A stretch of DNA of 64,000 bases from Salegentibacter sp. 24. GTDB lineage: Bacteria; Bacteroidota; Bacteroidia; Flavobacteriales; Flavobacteriaceae. Of this stretch, positions 26,352-36,058 are shown piece by piece. A program made the translations under genes and the position numbers. Location: positions 106,415 through 170,414 of the forward strand of contig NZ_SNWE01000008.1 in assembly GCF_004362395.1 (NCBI RefSeq). Reading direction: 5' to 3'. A model generated the notes under the pieces. The model had not been told where the DNA came from. It searched no databases and saw only the letters and a list, made by a program, of their open reading frames with translations. How positions within the stretch are numbered: position 1 is the stretch's first letter; each line of letters opens with the position of its first letter.

Positions 26352-29168
26352 CTATTTAGTTTCGTTTAATAAAATAGGTTTTCCCAACTCGAGATCTTCC
26401 AGTTTTTCCAATTGGGTTGCTGCATCTCCTACAATTAAATAATACATCTTATTAGGATTTATGTATTTTTCAGCAAGTTCCCTTATGTCCATCACAGTTA
26501 GTTCGTTAACCATTTCTTCCCGTTGTTTTATATAATCCTGGTCCCGATCAAAGGAGCTAATTTCACTAAGCATCTCCAGTTTGGAATTCAGTGTTTCGAA
26601 TTTTCTGGCGTTACTTTTCACCATAAATCCGCGGGTAATTTCCATATCTTCCCCGTCAAAATTCTTAGAATAATTTTCAATGATTTCTTTTATAAGCCTT
26701 ACAGCATCGTAAGTGATATTTGTTCTAACCCCGCTGGAAATTAGAAAAGATCCTTTATTTATTCCTCCTTCAAATCCGGAACGAATTCCGTATGTATATC
26801 CTTTTCCTTCCCGTAATTCCTGTGTAAGTTGTGATGCAAATCCACCACCGCCTAAACGGTAATTCATGACTTCTGCCGGATAAAAATCATTATTGGTAGC
26901 CGAGAGGGCTGGAGTCCCAAATCGTAAGACCGATTGTTTGGCACCAGGGACATCATAAAAAAACAGTTGTGATTCCTCTGGGAGCTGGGGCTGTGCAATT
27001 TCCGGCATTTCTACCGATTTTGGTGGCCAATCAACCGATAGACCGCGAATTCCCTTCAAGGCTTCTTGTTTTTCTATGGCGCCAACTACATGAAAAGCAC
27101 TTCTTTTGGGACTAAGGTTTTTTGAGTAATAGTCCTTAAGATCTTTTAATGTAATGTTAGTAACCGATTTTTTGGTTCCTAACTTATTTTGTCCTAAAAT
27201 ATGATCTTGGCCATAAATCAGCTTTCTGAATTCGTTGTTTGCAATAGTATTAGGATCGGCCTTTTGCTGCTGGATTCGGCTAAGGACTTGTTGTTTTGCC
27301 AATCTAAATTCGGTAGAATCCCACCGAGGTTCCAGTAATATTTCCTGAACCAAGTCTATAGTTTGGCTATAATTTTTTGCCAGCGTACTTCCGCTTAAAA
27401 CAATTTTTTCCTCGCCTGCATTTATACGAATATCAACACCCAATAATTGTATGGCTTCTTCCAATTCCTGAGGAGTTTTGTTTTTTGTTCCTTTTGTCAT
27501 CAGTTCCGTAAGAAGGTTGGAAACCCCAACTTTATCGGGATCCTCTAACATTAGGCCACCCTGCATCTCTAAACTGAATTTAATCAAGGGAACTTCTTTA
27601 TTGGTTATTCCATAAACCTGCAGACCCGAGGGAAGTGTATCCATCCAAATTTTTGGTAATTTTAATTCTGGTGCACTACTATAAGGCGGTTCCACACTAC
27701 GGTCAAAACTCGAAGGTGTTTTTTGGTAAGAAGCTTCTCCGGAAGAAAAAATTTCTTCTTCCGCATTTTCTACAATCTTTTCTTCAAATACTTCGGCCTC
27801 CTGAGAATGTGCTAAGGCGAGTTCGGTTTGGCCTTGGGGTACAAAACTGGTCGCCACAAAATGTTTGCCTTTTATGTATTTATCGTAAACACGGTTTACA
27901 TCCTTAGGGGTCACTGCAAGTATTTTTTCGACATCTCTATTAATGTAATTCGGATCGTTGGCGAAAATTTGATATTGTGCCAATTGAAATCCTTTGCCTA
28001 AAACACTGGAAAGACTGTTATAAAATTCGGTTTCCTGTTGTGCTTTAATACGTTTTAAATCGCTCTTAGGAATACCTTTAGCTTCGAATTCTTCAAAGGT
28101 TTTAAAGATTTCTGCTTCTACGGAATCCAGATCGATTTCATTATATGCTCTAACCTGAAGCATCAATTGACCCGCTAGTTCAGAAGTGTAATTGAACATT
28201 TGTACATTGCCGGTAAGCTCTTTTTCTGCAACTAAATTTTGGTATAAAGGAGCATTTTTTCCTTCACTTAAATACCTGGCTAGTACCTCTAAAGCATAGG
28301 TGTCTTCATGGTAAGAATAGACTGATGGCCAGGCTATAGTTAATTCGGGGAGTTGGGCGAAATTATCTTCATAAACCAATTTTTTTGTTTCAGAAAGATC
28401 TACAAGTTGCTTTTCTTGTCGCTTAATTTCCGGCCCACGTGGAATTTCATCAAAATATTTATGCACCCATTCTTTGGCTTGTTCCTTATTAAAATCGCCT
28501 GAGATTGTGAGGGTGACGTTGTTGGGAACATACCAGTTGTTATAAAATTCCTTTACATCTTCCAGGGTTGCATTCTGGAGATCTTCCAGGGAGCCAATGA
28601 CCTGCCAATTATAGGGATGATCTTCGGGATAAAGGTTTTTATCGATAACATACATTGTATGACCATATGGACGGTTATCAACAGCTTGTCTTTTTTCATT
28701 TTTAACGACTTGTTTCTCTTTAGCAAGTACGGGTTTGGTGACCGTATTGATGAAATAACCTAGTTTATCGGCTTCGGCCCAGATCATTTTCTCCAGCGCA
28801 TCTTTGGGAATTGTTTGAAAATAATTCGTACGATCGCGGCTGGTAGAGCCGTTAGCCCCAGAGCCACCTATTTTCGCACTCAGTTTATCGAGACCGCCCT
28901 TTCCAAGATTTTCCGATTCCAGAAACAATAGATGCTCAAAAAGATGCGCGAAACCGGTACGGCCTTCCTTTTCACGTGCAGAGCCAACGTGAGCAGTTAA
29001 GGCCACTGCAACCACAGGATCAGATTTATCCAAATGAAAAATAACGTTTAAGCCATTTTGTAAGGTGAAAGTTTCAAAATCCACATTGAAGTCAGTGGAT
29101 TCCTGAGATTGGATATTCTGAGAACTTGCAAAACTGCAAAGCAGTAAAAGTATTATTCTGAATTTCAT
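26352..29168 (-). CDS. M16-family zinc metallopeptidase, tandem (full-length)
   Basis: The protein has 938 residues from the ATG at 29168 (the preceding in-frame TTG is a less likely start) and begins with a signal peptide ending near SSQNIQSQ. It contains two M16 units. The N-terminal unit carries the inverted zinc motif HLFEH in TGFAHLFEHLLFLES, with the downstream Glu in NEKRQAVDNRPYG. The C-terminal unit lacks HxxEH and is structural. This is a pitrilysin-like periplasmic peptidase that degrades peptides. A TAATTTTG box at 29190-29197 on the minus strand is a probable promoter. The antiporter gene follows after two bases. Confidence 0.93.
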   Translation of the reverse strand: MKFRIILLLLCSFASSQNIQSQESTDFNVDFETFTLQNGLNVIFHLDKSDPVVAVALTAHVGSAREKEGRTGFAHLFEHLLFLESENLGKGGLDKLSAKIGGSGANGSTSRDRTNYFQTIPKDALEKMIWAEADKLGYFINTVTKPVLAKEKQVVKNEKRQAVDNRPYGHTMYVIDKNLYPEDHPYNWQVIGSLEDLQNATLEDVKEFYNNWYVPNNVTLTISGDFNKEQAKEWVHKYFDEIPRGPEIKRQEKQLVDLSETKKLVYEDNFAQLPELTIAWPSVYSYHEDTYALEVLARYLSEGKNAPLYQNLVAEKELTGNVQMFNYTSELAGQLMLQVRAYNEIDLDSVEAEIFKTFEEFEAKGIPKSDLKRIKAQQETEFYNSLSSVLGKGFQLAQYQIFANDPNYINRDVEKILAVTPKDVNRVYDKYIKGKHFVATSFVPQGQTELALAHSQEAEVFEEKIVENAEEEIFSSGEASYQKTPSSFDRSVEPPYSSAPELKLPKIWMDTLPSGLQVYGITNKEVPLIKFSLEMQGGLMLEDPDKVGVSNLLTELMTKGTKNKTPQELEEAIQLLGVDIRINAGEEKIVLSGSTLAKNYSQTIDLVQEILLEPRWDSTEFRLAKQQVLSRIQQQKADPNTIANNEFRKLIYGQDHILGQNKLGTKKSVTNITLKDLKDYYSKNLSPKRSAFHVVGAIEKQEALKGIRGLSVDWPPKSVEMPEIAQPQLPEESQLFFYDVPGAKQSVLRFGTPALSATNNDFYPAEVMNYRLGGGGFASQLTQELREGKGYTYGIRSGFEGGINKGSFLISSGVRTNITYDAVRLIKEIIENYSKNFDGEDMEITRGFMVKSNARKFETLNSKLEMLSEISSFDRDQDYIKQREEMVNELTVMDIRELAEKYINPNKMYYLIVGDAATQLEKLEDLELGKPILLNETK

Positions 29169-29171
29169 CAA

Positions 29172-29484
29172 GCTAATTTTTTAACTATCCAAAATTAGTG
29201 TTTATTTCGATTATTTCAGAATTAATACTGCACACAAGCTAAAGCTGGACACCAAACGATACTTAAAGGGTTTTAAAAATTACTGACGCAAAATTAAAAG
29301 GTCTATTTTTTTAAGAATTGCATTATCAGGGAGTGGTAGGATTTTGGTAACTGTTTTAAATTTTTTCTTAATTCTCTTCCAATTCGCGAAATCTGTTATT
29401 ATTGAAATGCTTAAACAAGGAGAAATTAAGACAGTTTGGCTTCTGTGTAAATGATTTGCGGCTTTTTATTAATTACAAAGCAAA
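29172..29484. other. Intergenic region between M16 and M14 peptidase genes
   Basis: This is a 313-bp AT-rich stretch. Apart from the M16 promoter box near 29190-29197 I see no conserved gene, hairpin or repeat. Confidence 0.5.
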
Positions 29485-31965
29485 TTACATCCTGTATTTG
29501 TCATTGTTTACAAAGAAAATCGAATTCGCAAAGAACAACTTCCCATTTTCCCAAAAAGCACGGAATAATGGATTATCTACCATATAGATAATACTTCCCT
29601 TATCCATTCTTTCTTCCCCAAAAACCAGTGAGTTTTCAAGGTTCTTTATAGCGGAACTGCCGGCAAAACCCGCTACTATTTCCGGTTTTTGAATGTAGGA
29701 AATATTGTAGTCTTCTTCCAATAGCTTATAACTGTCACTGCTCAATTTTAGGCTGTAATAGGTGTCGCCGTATCCAAAAGCCATCGGGTGGGTGTGGTCA
29801 AGCTTAGTTTTTAAGATACTCCCAGTGATCATATCTTTAGCCCTTTCACGCTCTCTTTGGGCATAAGGAATTAAATTTCCGACTGTGGTGGAATCTGTGG
29901 TTTCTGATTTGTTTTCTTTAAGATTGAAATCCTTTTTACCAGCAAAAGTTCCAACAGCGCTGCCTATTGCGATAAGTTTCCCGCCACTACGCACCCAGTT
30001 TTTCACCTTCTTCCAGGTATCTTCATCCAGAATATTAGAATAATCACCTTCAGGTAATATTAAAACATCGAACTGCGATAAATCTACATTTTTAAAATAA
30101 TTCACATTTAGGGAGGTCAGGGGATAATGGAGATCCTGCTCAAAAAAGTACCAGATTTCTCCATAGTTTAAAGAAGAAGTGCTTTCTCCTTTTAAGACAG
30201 CCACTTTTGGCGGGTTGATAAGTTTTACCTCTGGAGAACCAAAATCAGGTCCGCTTCCTGCAAAACTAGAATGAGCCGCAATTAGTTGACGTTGGTATTT
30301 ATTACCGATTTTGATTACGATTTGATCAAAATCTTTAATATGAATATTATCGCTTTTTGTAATGACTAAACTTCCACGATCAAAATGTTTTCCTTCAATT
30401 TTAAAAGGAATTTCAGTGAAACGAACTTTGATATTTGCTTTTAATAATGCTACTAAAAACCGGGCGTCAATTAAGGCATTCCATTTCATGACATAACCAG
30501 CGCCTGAGGGGTTTGCTGTATTTTTAATTTCTGAAGCAACTATTGATTCTTCAGAATCAACTCTACCTTTACTTGCTATGGCTTCCAAACCGTAGGCATA
30601 GGGTAAACTCCAGGCGGTAATATCATAAGTTAAAGAATCGGTTAGAGACGTGGAAGGCTCAAAAAGTACTTTTACCATCTTCCCTTTAGGTTGGCTTGTA
30701 TGGACGACAAGCGTATTTTCATCAACGTGGAGATCACCTTTTTTTCCTTCAGTATAATTATATCCTTTCACATTTTCTGAGACCGCCTTTTCAAACTGAA
30801 TTTCATGCAGATCGAGTAGTTTTTTTAGCGACGCGATTTTATCAGGATTTCCCTTTAAGACATAAGATTTATATTCTAAATCTGAGTTATTAAAGTATTT
30901 TTTGAATTCTGAATTCAAGGCAGCGACATTTTTCATTGCAACTTCAATAGTGGAGAGTCCCGTAGTATAATGATGGGCCACACGGTCTTTTAAAGTGAGT
31001 TCATAGCCTTCCTCGGTATAAATACCCAATCCTGCACGGCCATGGCCTGCCTGTTCGTAAGTCATTCCAATGGCTCCCATATAGGTTGGATATGTGTCGC
31101 CGTAACTCGGATATAACAAATCAAAACGTTCTTTAGTGAAAAATAACCAGCCTTCCTTATCAAAATATTCAGCATGGTTTTTTCCGATCTGGGTTTGAAA
31201 TTTCCTTTGAAATGGAGTGATAATTTCGTGGAAAGGTTCTGCGGCCGGAGCAAAATAATATGGTTCATTAATGCCCTGTTCATGAAAATCTACGTGAATA
31301 TGTGGCATCCACTTATTATAAACTTTAAGTCGTTGCTGTGTCTCAACTTGTGTCGCCCAGGCCCAATCACGATTAAGATCGAAAAGGTAATGATTTGGTC
31401 TTCCCCCCGGCCATGGTTCGTGATGTTCTGCTGCAGCCGAAAGCGGATTGTAAGGTTCTGCCTTTACCTGGTTGTACCAGTTAACGTAACGATCTCTGCC
31501 ATCAGGATTAACACAGGGATCTATAATTACCACTGTATTTTCCAGCCAATCCTTTTTTTCGGTAATCAATTTAAATATGGTTTTCATTGCCGCCTCGGTG
31601 CCTGATGCCTCATTTCCGTGAACATTATAACTCAGCCATACAATGGCTTTATCACTTTCTCCTGTAGCTTCCGTAATTCTGGTGTTACTTAGATGCTTAT
31701 TTCTAATTTCTTCCAATTTTTTTAAGTTTTCCTCGGAAGATATAACAGCATAGGTAAGCGGACGTCGTTCATTGGTTTCACCATAGTTAATGTAATTTAC
31801 CAATGAAGAATTGTTTGCCAGGTGTTCAAAATAATTCACCACATCGGCATGCCTAGAGAACTGTTGGCCAATTTCATAACCAAGAAATTCTTCCGGGCTT
31901 TGTAATTGTGCATGGATTTGTAAACCTAAAAATAGAAATATGACAGAAAGTAAAATTGATTTCAT
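29485..31965 (-). CDS. M14-family zinc carboxypeptidase, exported
   Basis: This 826-residue protein begins with a signal peptide (MKSILLSVIFLFLGLQIHAQ). An M14 domain at about residues 45-330 holds the HxxE zinc motif in NVHGNEASGTEAAMK and the third ligand in HIHVDFHEQGINEPYY. The substrate Arg/Asn region is NPDGRDRYVNWY. The C-terminal 400 residues hold a GATase-like or Rossmann-type domain (LSQFDVLILPEGDYSNILDE), often seen in flavobacterial M14 peptidases. It probably acts in nutrient peptide use. It is transcribed away from bshC. Confidence 0.92.
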   Translation of the reverse strand: MKSILLSVIFLFLGLQIHAQLQSPEEFLGYEIGQQFSRHADVVNYFEHLANNSSLVNYINYGETNERRPLTYAVISSEENLKKLEEIRNKHLSNTRITEATGESDKAIVWLSYNVHGNEASGTEAAMKTIFKLITEKKDWLENTVVIIDPCVNPDGRDRYVNWYNQVKAEPYNPLSAAAEHHEPWPGGRPNHYLFDLNRDWAWATQVETQQRLKVYNKWMPHIHVDFHEQGINEPYYFAPAAEPFHEIITPFQRKFQTQIGKNHAEYFDKEGWLFFTKERFDLLYPSYGDTYPTYMGAIGMTYEQAGHGRAGLGIYTEEGYELTLKDRVAHHYTTGLSTIEVAMKNVAALNSEFKKYFNNSDLEYKSYVLKGNPDKIASLKKLLDLHEIQFEKAVSENVKGYNYTEGKKGDLHVDENTLVVHTSQPKGKMVKVLFEPSTSLTDSLTYDITAWSLPYAYGLEAIASKGRVDSEESIVASEIKNTANPSGAGYVMKWNALIDARFLVALLKANIKVRFTEIPFKIEGKHFDRGSLVITKSDNIHIKDFDQIVIKIGNKYQRQLIAAHSSFAGSGPDFGSPEVKLINPPKVAVLKGESTSSLNYGEIWYFFEQDLHYPLTSLNVNYFKNVDLSQFDVLILPEGDYSNILDEDTWKKVKNWVRSGGKLIAIGSAVGTFAGKKDFNLKENKSETTDSTTVGNLIPYAQRERERAKDMITGSILKTKLDHTHPMAFGYGDTYYSLKLSSDSYKLLEEDYNISYIQKPEIVAGFAGSSAIKNLENSLVFGEERMDKGSIIYMVDNPLFRAFWENGKLFFANSIFFVNNDKYRM

Positions 31966-32228
31966 TAATTGATTTTAAAGGTTGAATATGAATTGAGGTA
32001 AAATGCCTTAAAAGTTCTTTCTTTATCGAGTAGCACATGTTTTAGCATCTAATGGCTGTCAATAACCAAAATCTTTGCTCCCAAAAAAGATACACAATGA
32101 CTTATCTAATAACCATATTAATGTAGAAGGAATTTTAGATTAGAATTATGAAAATCCTGCTTTATGAGTAAAAATAGTGTCTAGGGGCAAATTAACTAAA
32201 ATTTAGTGAATAAAATTTCTAACTTCGG

Positions 32229-32236
32229 TATCTTTA
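32229..32236 (+). promoter_or_regulatory. -7 element of bshC operon
   Basis: TATCTTTA differs from TAnnTTTG only in the last base and lies 18 bp before the bshC ATG at 32255. No clear TTG is found at the usual distance. Confidence 0.45.
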
Positions 32237-32254
32237 CCATCCAAAAAATTGCTA

Positions 32255-33868
32255 ATGCCAACCGACTGTATTCCGTACAAAGAAACCAATTATTTTACCG
32301 ATCTTATTTTAGATTATCTCTCCGAAAAAGAGGAATTAAAAGCCTTTTATAATCGTTTTCCTAAACTGGAGAATTTCAAGGCACAAATGGAAGAAAAATC
32401 TTCTTTTCCTAGGAAAAATAGGGAAATTCTAGTGAAAGTATTAAAAGAGCAATATTCAGGGCTGGATACTTCCGAGGCTACACGAAAGAATATTGAAGCG
32501 CTTGGAAGGACTAAAACTTTTACGGTGGTAACAGGGCATCAGCTTAATCTGTTTACCGGGCCGCTTTATTTTTTATATAAAATTGTTTCTACGATAAACC
32601 TTACCCGAAATTTAAAGAAAAAATATCCTGAAAATGACTTTGTTCCTGTCTACTGGATGGCCACGGAAGATCACGATTTTGAGGAAATTAATTTCTTCAA
32701 TCTGAATGGAAAAAAGTTTCAGTGGGCCAATGCACCCAGGGATGCCGGTAATGCTGCAGTGGGAAAACTATCTACGGCAGGTCTTAAGGATGTATTCAAA
32801 CTTTTTTCGGCTGAAATTGGTGGAGGAAAAAATTCAGATTTTTTAAGGGAATTATTTAAAAGTTCTTACCTGGAGCACGATAATCTAACAGAAGCTACTT
32901 TGCATCTTGCAAATAAGCTATTTAGAGAAGAAGGTTTGGTTATTCTGGATGCACAGCAGAAAGAACTAAAAGAATTATTTATCCCATATGCGAAAAATGA
33001 ACTTTTAAAGCAAATTTCACATAAGACAACCAAGACCACAGCAGAAAAACTAAACCAGCTTGGTTATAAAGTCCAGGTGAATCCACGGGAGATCAATTTG
33101 TTTTATTTAAAAAACGGCCTTCGGGAACGGATTCTGGAACGGGATGATGAATATTTTGTTCACGAAACGGAAATTCATTGGAGTAGGGCCGATATACAGA
33201 AGGAATTAATGAATTTCCCTGAACGATTCAGTCCGAACGTGGTGTTGCGACCTTTATACCAGGAGGTGATTTTGCCTAATCTATGTTACATAGGGGGCGG
33301 CGGGGAATTGGCTTACTGGTTGGAACTGAAAGAATATTTCGAGTCCGAACAGGTAGTTTTTCCGGTTCTGTTACTTCGGAATTCGGTATTGATTCAGTCG
33401 AAAAAATTAGAAAAAAAATGTGCCAGGCTTAATATTTCAAAAAAAGAACTGTTTTTAAAACAGCACGAACTTATCAATAGAAAAGTTCGACAAATTTCCA
33501 ATATTGATATCGATTTTTCTAGGCAGAAAGAACATTTAGTCCAGCAATTTCAGCAAATGTACGAGCTGGCTGAGCACACCGATAAATCTTTTCTCGGTGC
33601 AGTAAAAGCTCAGGAAGTTAAACAGTTAAAGGGCCTCGATAATTTGGAAAAGCGCCTTTTAAAAGCACAAAAACGAAAACTGGAAGATGAGGTAAATAGA
33701 ATTGCCGAGCTGCAGAATGAGCTTTTTCCGAATAAAAGTTTGCAGGAAAGACAAACCAATTTTTCGGAGATTTATGCCGAATATGGTAAGGAATTATTTA
33801 CAGTATTATTAAAAGAATTAAACCCGCTAGAGGCGGATTTTAAAATTTTGACTTTTGGAAAAGAATAA
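32255..33868 (+). CDS. bshC: Bacillithiol biosynthesis cysteine-adding enzyme BshC
   Basis: BshC performs the last step of bacillithiol synthesis, joining Cys to glucosaminyl-malate. The protein is about 537 residues long, normal for the family. It has the typical start (DCIPYKETNYFTDLILDYL), the nucleotide-binding-like motif VVTGHQLNLFTGPLYFLYK, and PVYWMATEDHDFEEINFF. Near residue 340 it has LPNLCYIGGGGELAYWLELK. A C-terminal coiled coil follows (about 400-490). The ATG at 32255 is preferred to the TTG two codons earlier. The decarboxylase gene follows one base after the stop. Confidence 0.95.
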   Translation: MPTDCIPYKETNYFTDLILDYLSEKEELKAFYNRFPKLENFKAQMEEKSSFPRKNREILVKVLKEQYSGLDTSEATRKNIEALGRTKTFTVVTGHQLNLFTGPLYFLYKIVSTINLTRNLKKKYPENDFVPVYWMATEDHDFEEINFFNLNGKKFQWANAPRDAGNAAVGKLSTAGLKDVFKLFSAEIGGGKNSDFLRELFKSSYLEHDNLTEATLHLANKLFREEGLVILDAQQKELKELFIPYAKNELLKQISHKTTKTTAEKLNQLGYKVQVNPREINLFYLKNGLRERILERDDEYFVHETEIHWSRADIQKELMNFPERFSPNVVLRPLYQEVILPNLCYIGGGGELAYWLELKEYFESEQVVFPVLLLRNSVLIQSKKLEKKCARLNISKKELFLKQHELINRKVRQISNIDIDFSRQKEHLVQQFQQMYELAEHTDKSFLGAVKAQEVKQLKGLDNLEKRLLKAQKRKLEDEVNRIAELQNELFPNKSLQERQTNFSEIYAEYGKELFTVLLKELNPLEADFKILTFGKE

Positions 33869-33869
33869 A

Positions 33870-35234
33870 ATGCATACCATAGATATGGATTTGGTTGAAA
33901 TGACTTTAGATGTTATGAAGTATACCATAGACCGTATCTCGAATATTACACCTGAAATGGGAGCTCCTAAAAAGGAGGACGAATTATTTCGAATTGTTGG
34001 TGAAACGGTAACCCCGGAAGGAATTGGGGGCGAAAATGCCTTTCAATTGTTTCGTGATGTCCTTGTAAAGGCAACCGTGCCAATTGATCATCCCAGACAT
34101 TTGGCTTTCGTACCTGCTGCACCAACCCGGGCTGCAATTATGTTCGATTTGGTAACTTCGGCTTCCAGCATTCATGGTGCTTACTGGATGGAAGGTGCAG
34201 GTGGTATTTTTTGTGAAAATCAGGCAATGAAATGGTTGGTTTCACTTACTGGTTTACCTGAAGGCGCTTTTGGTGTTTTTACAAGTGGTGGTACGGCGGC
34301 AAATCTTTCGGCAATGGTTGCAGCACGTGAAGAATGGCGTAACCGTGATAGCCAGAACGTAGGAAAAAAAGCTCTGCTGCTTACTTCCAATGGTGCACAT
34401 AGTTCCATACAGGCCATGGCCAAAGTAATTGATGCTGATGTGGTTATGATAGATTGCCAGAAAGAAAACCTTACTGGCCAGGAATTGCAAAACGGCATAA
34501 ACGAACTTGAAGCCAAAGACAGGAACCGGCTCTTTGCAGTAGTAGCTACAGGAGGAACTACCAATGCCGGCATTATTGATCAGTTAGATACTATTGCCGA
34601 AGTTTGTGAAAAGGAAAAGGTATGGTTTCACGTTGATTGCGCCTATGGAGGTGGAGCCTTGGCTGCACCATCCGTAAGGCATTTATTCAATGGGATTGAA
34701 AAAGCGGATAGTATTACCATTGACCCCCATAAATGGCTGTTTTCTCCTTATGATTGTGGGGCGGTGATTTATAAGGATTTAGAGTTGGCTAAAAATGCTC
34801 ATTCTCAAAAGGGTGCCTACCTCGAAATTTTTAAAGACGAAGGAGCCCAGGGATTTAATCCAGCCGATTATCAAATTCAGTTAACACGAAGAATTCGAGG
34901 AATGCCTCTTTGGTTTTCCTTGGCAATGCACGGGACCAATAAATACCGTCAGGCAATCGAGACCGGAATTTCCCTGGCCCAAATTGCTGCCCGTAAGATT
35001 GAAAAACGGGAGAACCTCGAACTGGTAAGACCCGCGAGTTTATCAGTGGTTTTATTCCGAAGAAAAGGTTGGAGTCCGGAACAATACAGGGACTGGACTT
35101 ATAAAAATCATCGTGATGGTTTGGCACTGGTTACTCCTACCACCTGGAAAAAGGAAACGGTAGTGAGGTTTTGCTTTATAAATCCGGATACTACCGATGA
35201 AGATATTGATATTATTTTGGATACTTTGAATTAA
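33870..35234 (+). CDS. PLP-dependent (group II) decarboxylase
   Basis: The protein has about 454 residues from the ATG at 33870. The PLP Lys is in the signature SITIDPHKWLFSPYDCGAV, and the cofactor-stacking region is GVFTSGGTAANLSAMVAARE. HVDCAYGGGALAAPSVR holds the Asp that pairs with the pyridine ring. Family members decarboxylate aromatic amino acids, glutamate, diaminobutyrate or aspartate; the substrate here is uncertain. It is translationally linked to bshC, being one base away, and converges on the SIMPL gene. A role beside bacillithiol synthesis is only suggested by position. Confidence 0.9.
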   Translation: MHTIDMDLVEMTLDVMKYTIDRISNITPEMGAPKKEDELFRIVGETVTPEGIGGENAFQLFRDVLVKATVPIDHPRHLAFVPAAPTRAAIMFDLVTSASSIHGAYWMEGAGGIFCENQAMKWLVSLTGLPEGAFGVFTSGGTAANLSAMVAAREEWRNRDSQNVGKKALLLTSNGAHSSIQAMAKVIDADVVMIDCQKENLTGQELQNGINELEAKDRNRLFAVVATGGTTNAGIIDQLDTIAEVCEKEKVWFHVDCAYGGGALAAPSVRHLFNGIEKADSITIDPHKWLFSPYDCGAVIYKDLELAKNAHSQKGAYLEIFKDEGAQGFNPADYQIQLTRRIRGMPLWFSLAMHGTNKYRQAIETGISLAQIAARKIEKRENLELVRPASLSVVLFRRKGWSPEQYRDWTYKNHRDGLALVTPTTWKKETVVRFCFINPDTTDEDIDIILDTLN

Positions 35235-35250
35235 AATTTCAGCAATTTTA

Positions 35251-35976
35251 TTAATCAATCTCATAATCCAACCGCATTGTAATAGATGCGGTTTTTCTTT
35301 TATCGGCTGTATTGTAGGCACCACTCCAGCTATAATCTTCTCCGCTATTTTGGCCGGTGATCTGGAAAACACCCATATTCGCATTTTTCAATTCACCTAA
35401 ATTGCCACCGCTATTTACGGCAATTCGCTCTGCTCTTAATCTAGCATCCTCCGTAGCTTTGGAAATCATCTCAATCTTTAAATCAGCGAGTTTGGTGTAA
35501 TAATATCTTGGTGGCGTCGAATTAAATTGCACGCCTTTATTAAGCAATTCAGTAATTTCACGGGCTACGGATTCTGCTAGTTCCACCTCGCTGGACTCGA
35601 TTTTTACATTTTGGGTAAGTTGATAACCCTGAAAGATACTTCCAATATAATTTCCGTTCTGATATTGATTTTCCCTTTGCTCTGTAGTTTGTACCGAATT
35701 AAATACAATGTTTTCGTGGTCGATTCCTTTTTCAATCAGATATTTACTTACAGTTTCCTTGTCACGGTTTAAATCTTTATAAGCTTGTTCTAGGTTTGGA
35801 CTCATACGACTAAAACTGCCTTCCCATACAATTAGGTCTGATATGAAGTTCTCGCTTCCAGAACCGGTTACAGAGATTACTCCGTCTGGATTAGCTCTAC
35901 TGACATAAGACTCTCCCAGAAACCAGGCAGCTAATACAATTGCAATGGCAAAAATTATGGCACTCAAATATTTCAT
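35251..35976 (-). CDS. SIMPL (DUF541) domain protein
   Basis: This 241-residue protein has an N-terminal membrane anchor or uncleaved signal (YLSAIIFAIAIVLAAWFLG). The SIMPL domain follows, opening with GVISVTGSGSENFISDLIVW and continuing through ARLRAERIAVNSGGNLGELK. The family (SIMPL/YggE/BP26) faces the periplasm and is linked to stress tolerance or channel-like assemblies, without a known activity. It is divergent from guaA and converges on the decarboxylase gene. Confidence 0.9.
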   Translation of the reverse strand: MKYLSAIIFAIAIVLAAWFLGESYVSRANPDGVISVTGSGSENFISDLIVWEGSFSRMSPNLEQAYKDLNRDKETVSKYLIEKGIDHENIVFNSVQTTEQRENQYQNGNYIGSIFQGYQLTQNVKIESSEVELAESVAREITELLNKGVQFNSTPPRYYYTKLADLKIEMISKATEDARLRAERIAVNSGGNLGELKNANMGVFQITGQNSGEDYSWSGAYNTADKRKTASITMRLDYEID

Positions 35977-36028
35977 ATATAAAAAGTTTGTTCTGAATAA
36001 AGATAGAAAATAAACCCGCTGGTTATTT

Positions 36029-36055
36029 TATTTTTGCCTCAAATTCTTACTTTTG
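36029..36055 (+). promoter_or_regulatory. Candidate promoter boxes of guaA
   Basis: Two -7-like boxes occur: TATTTTTG at 36029-36036 and TACTTTTG at 36048-36055. The second ends three bases before the guaA ATG and would give a leaderless mRNA; the first would give a leader of about 18 bases. Neither has a TTG at ideal spacing, so the choice is open. Confidence 0.45.
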
Positions 36056-36058
36056 TCT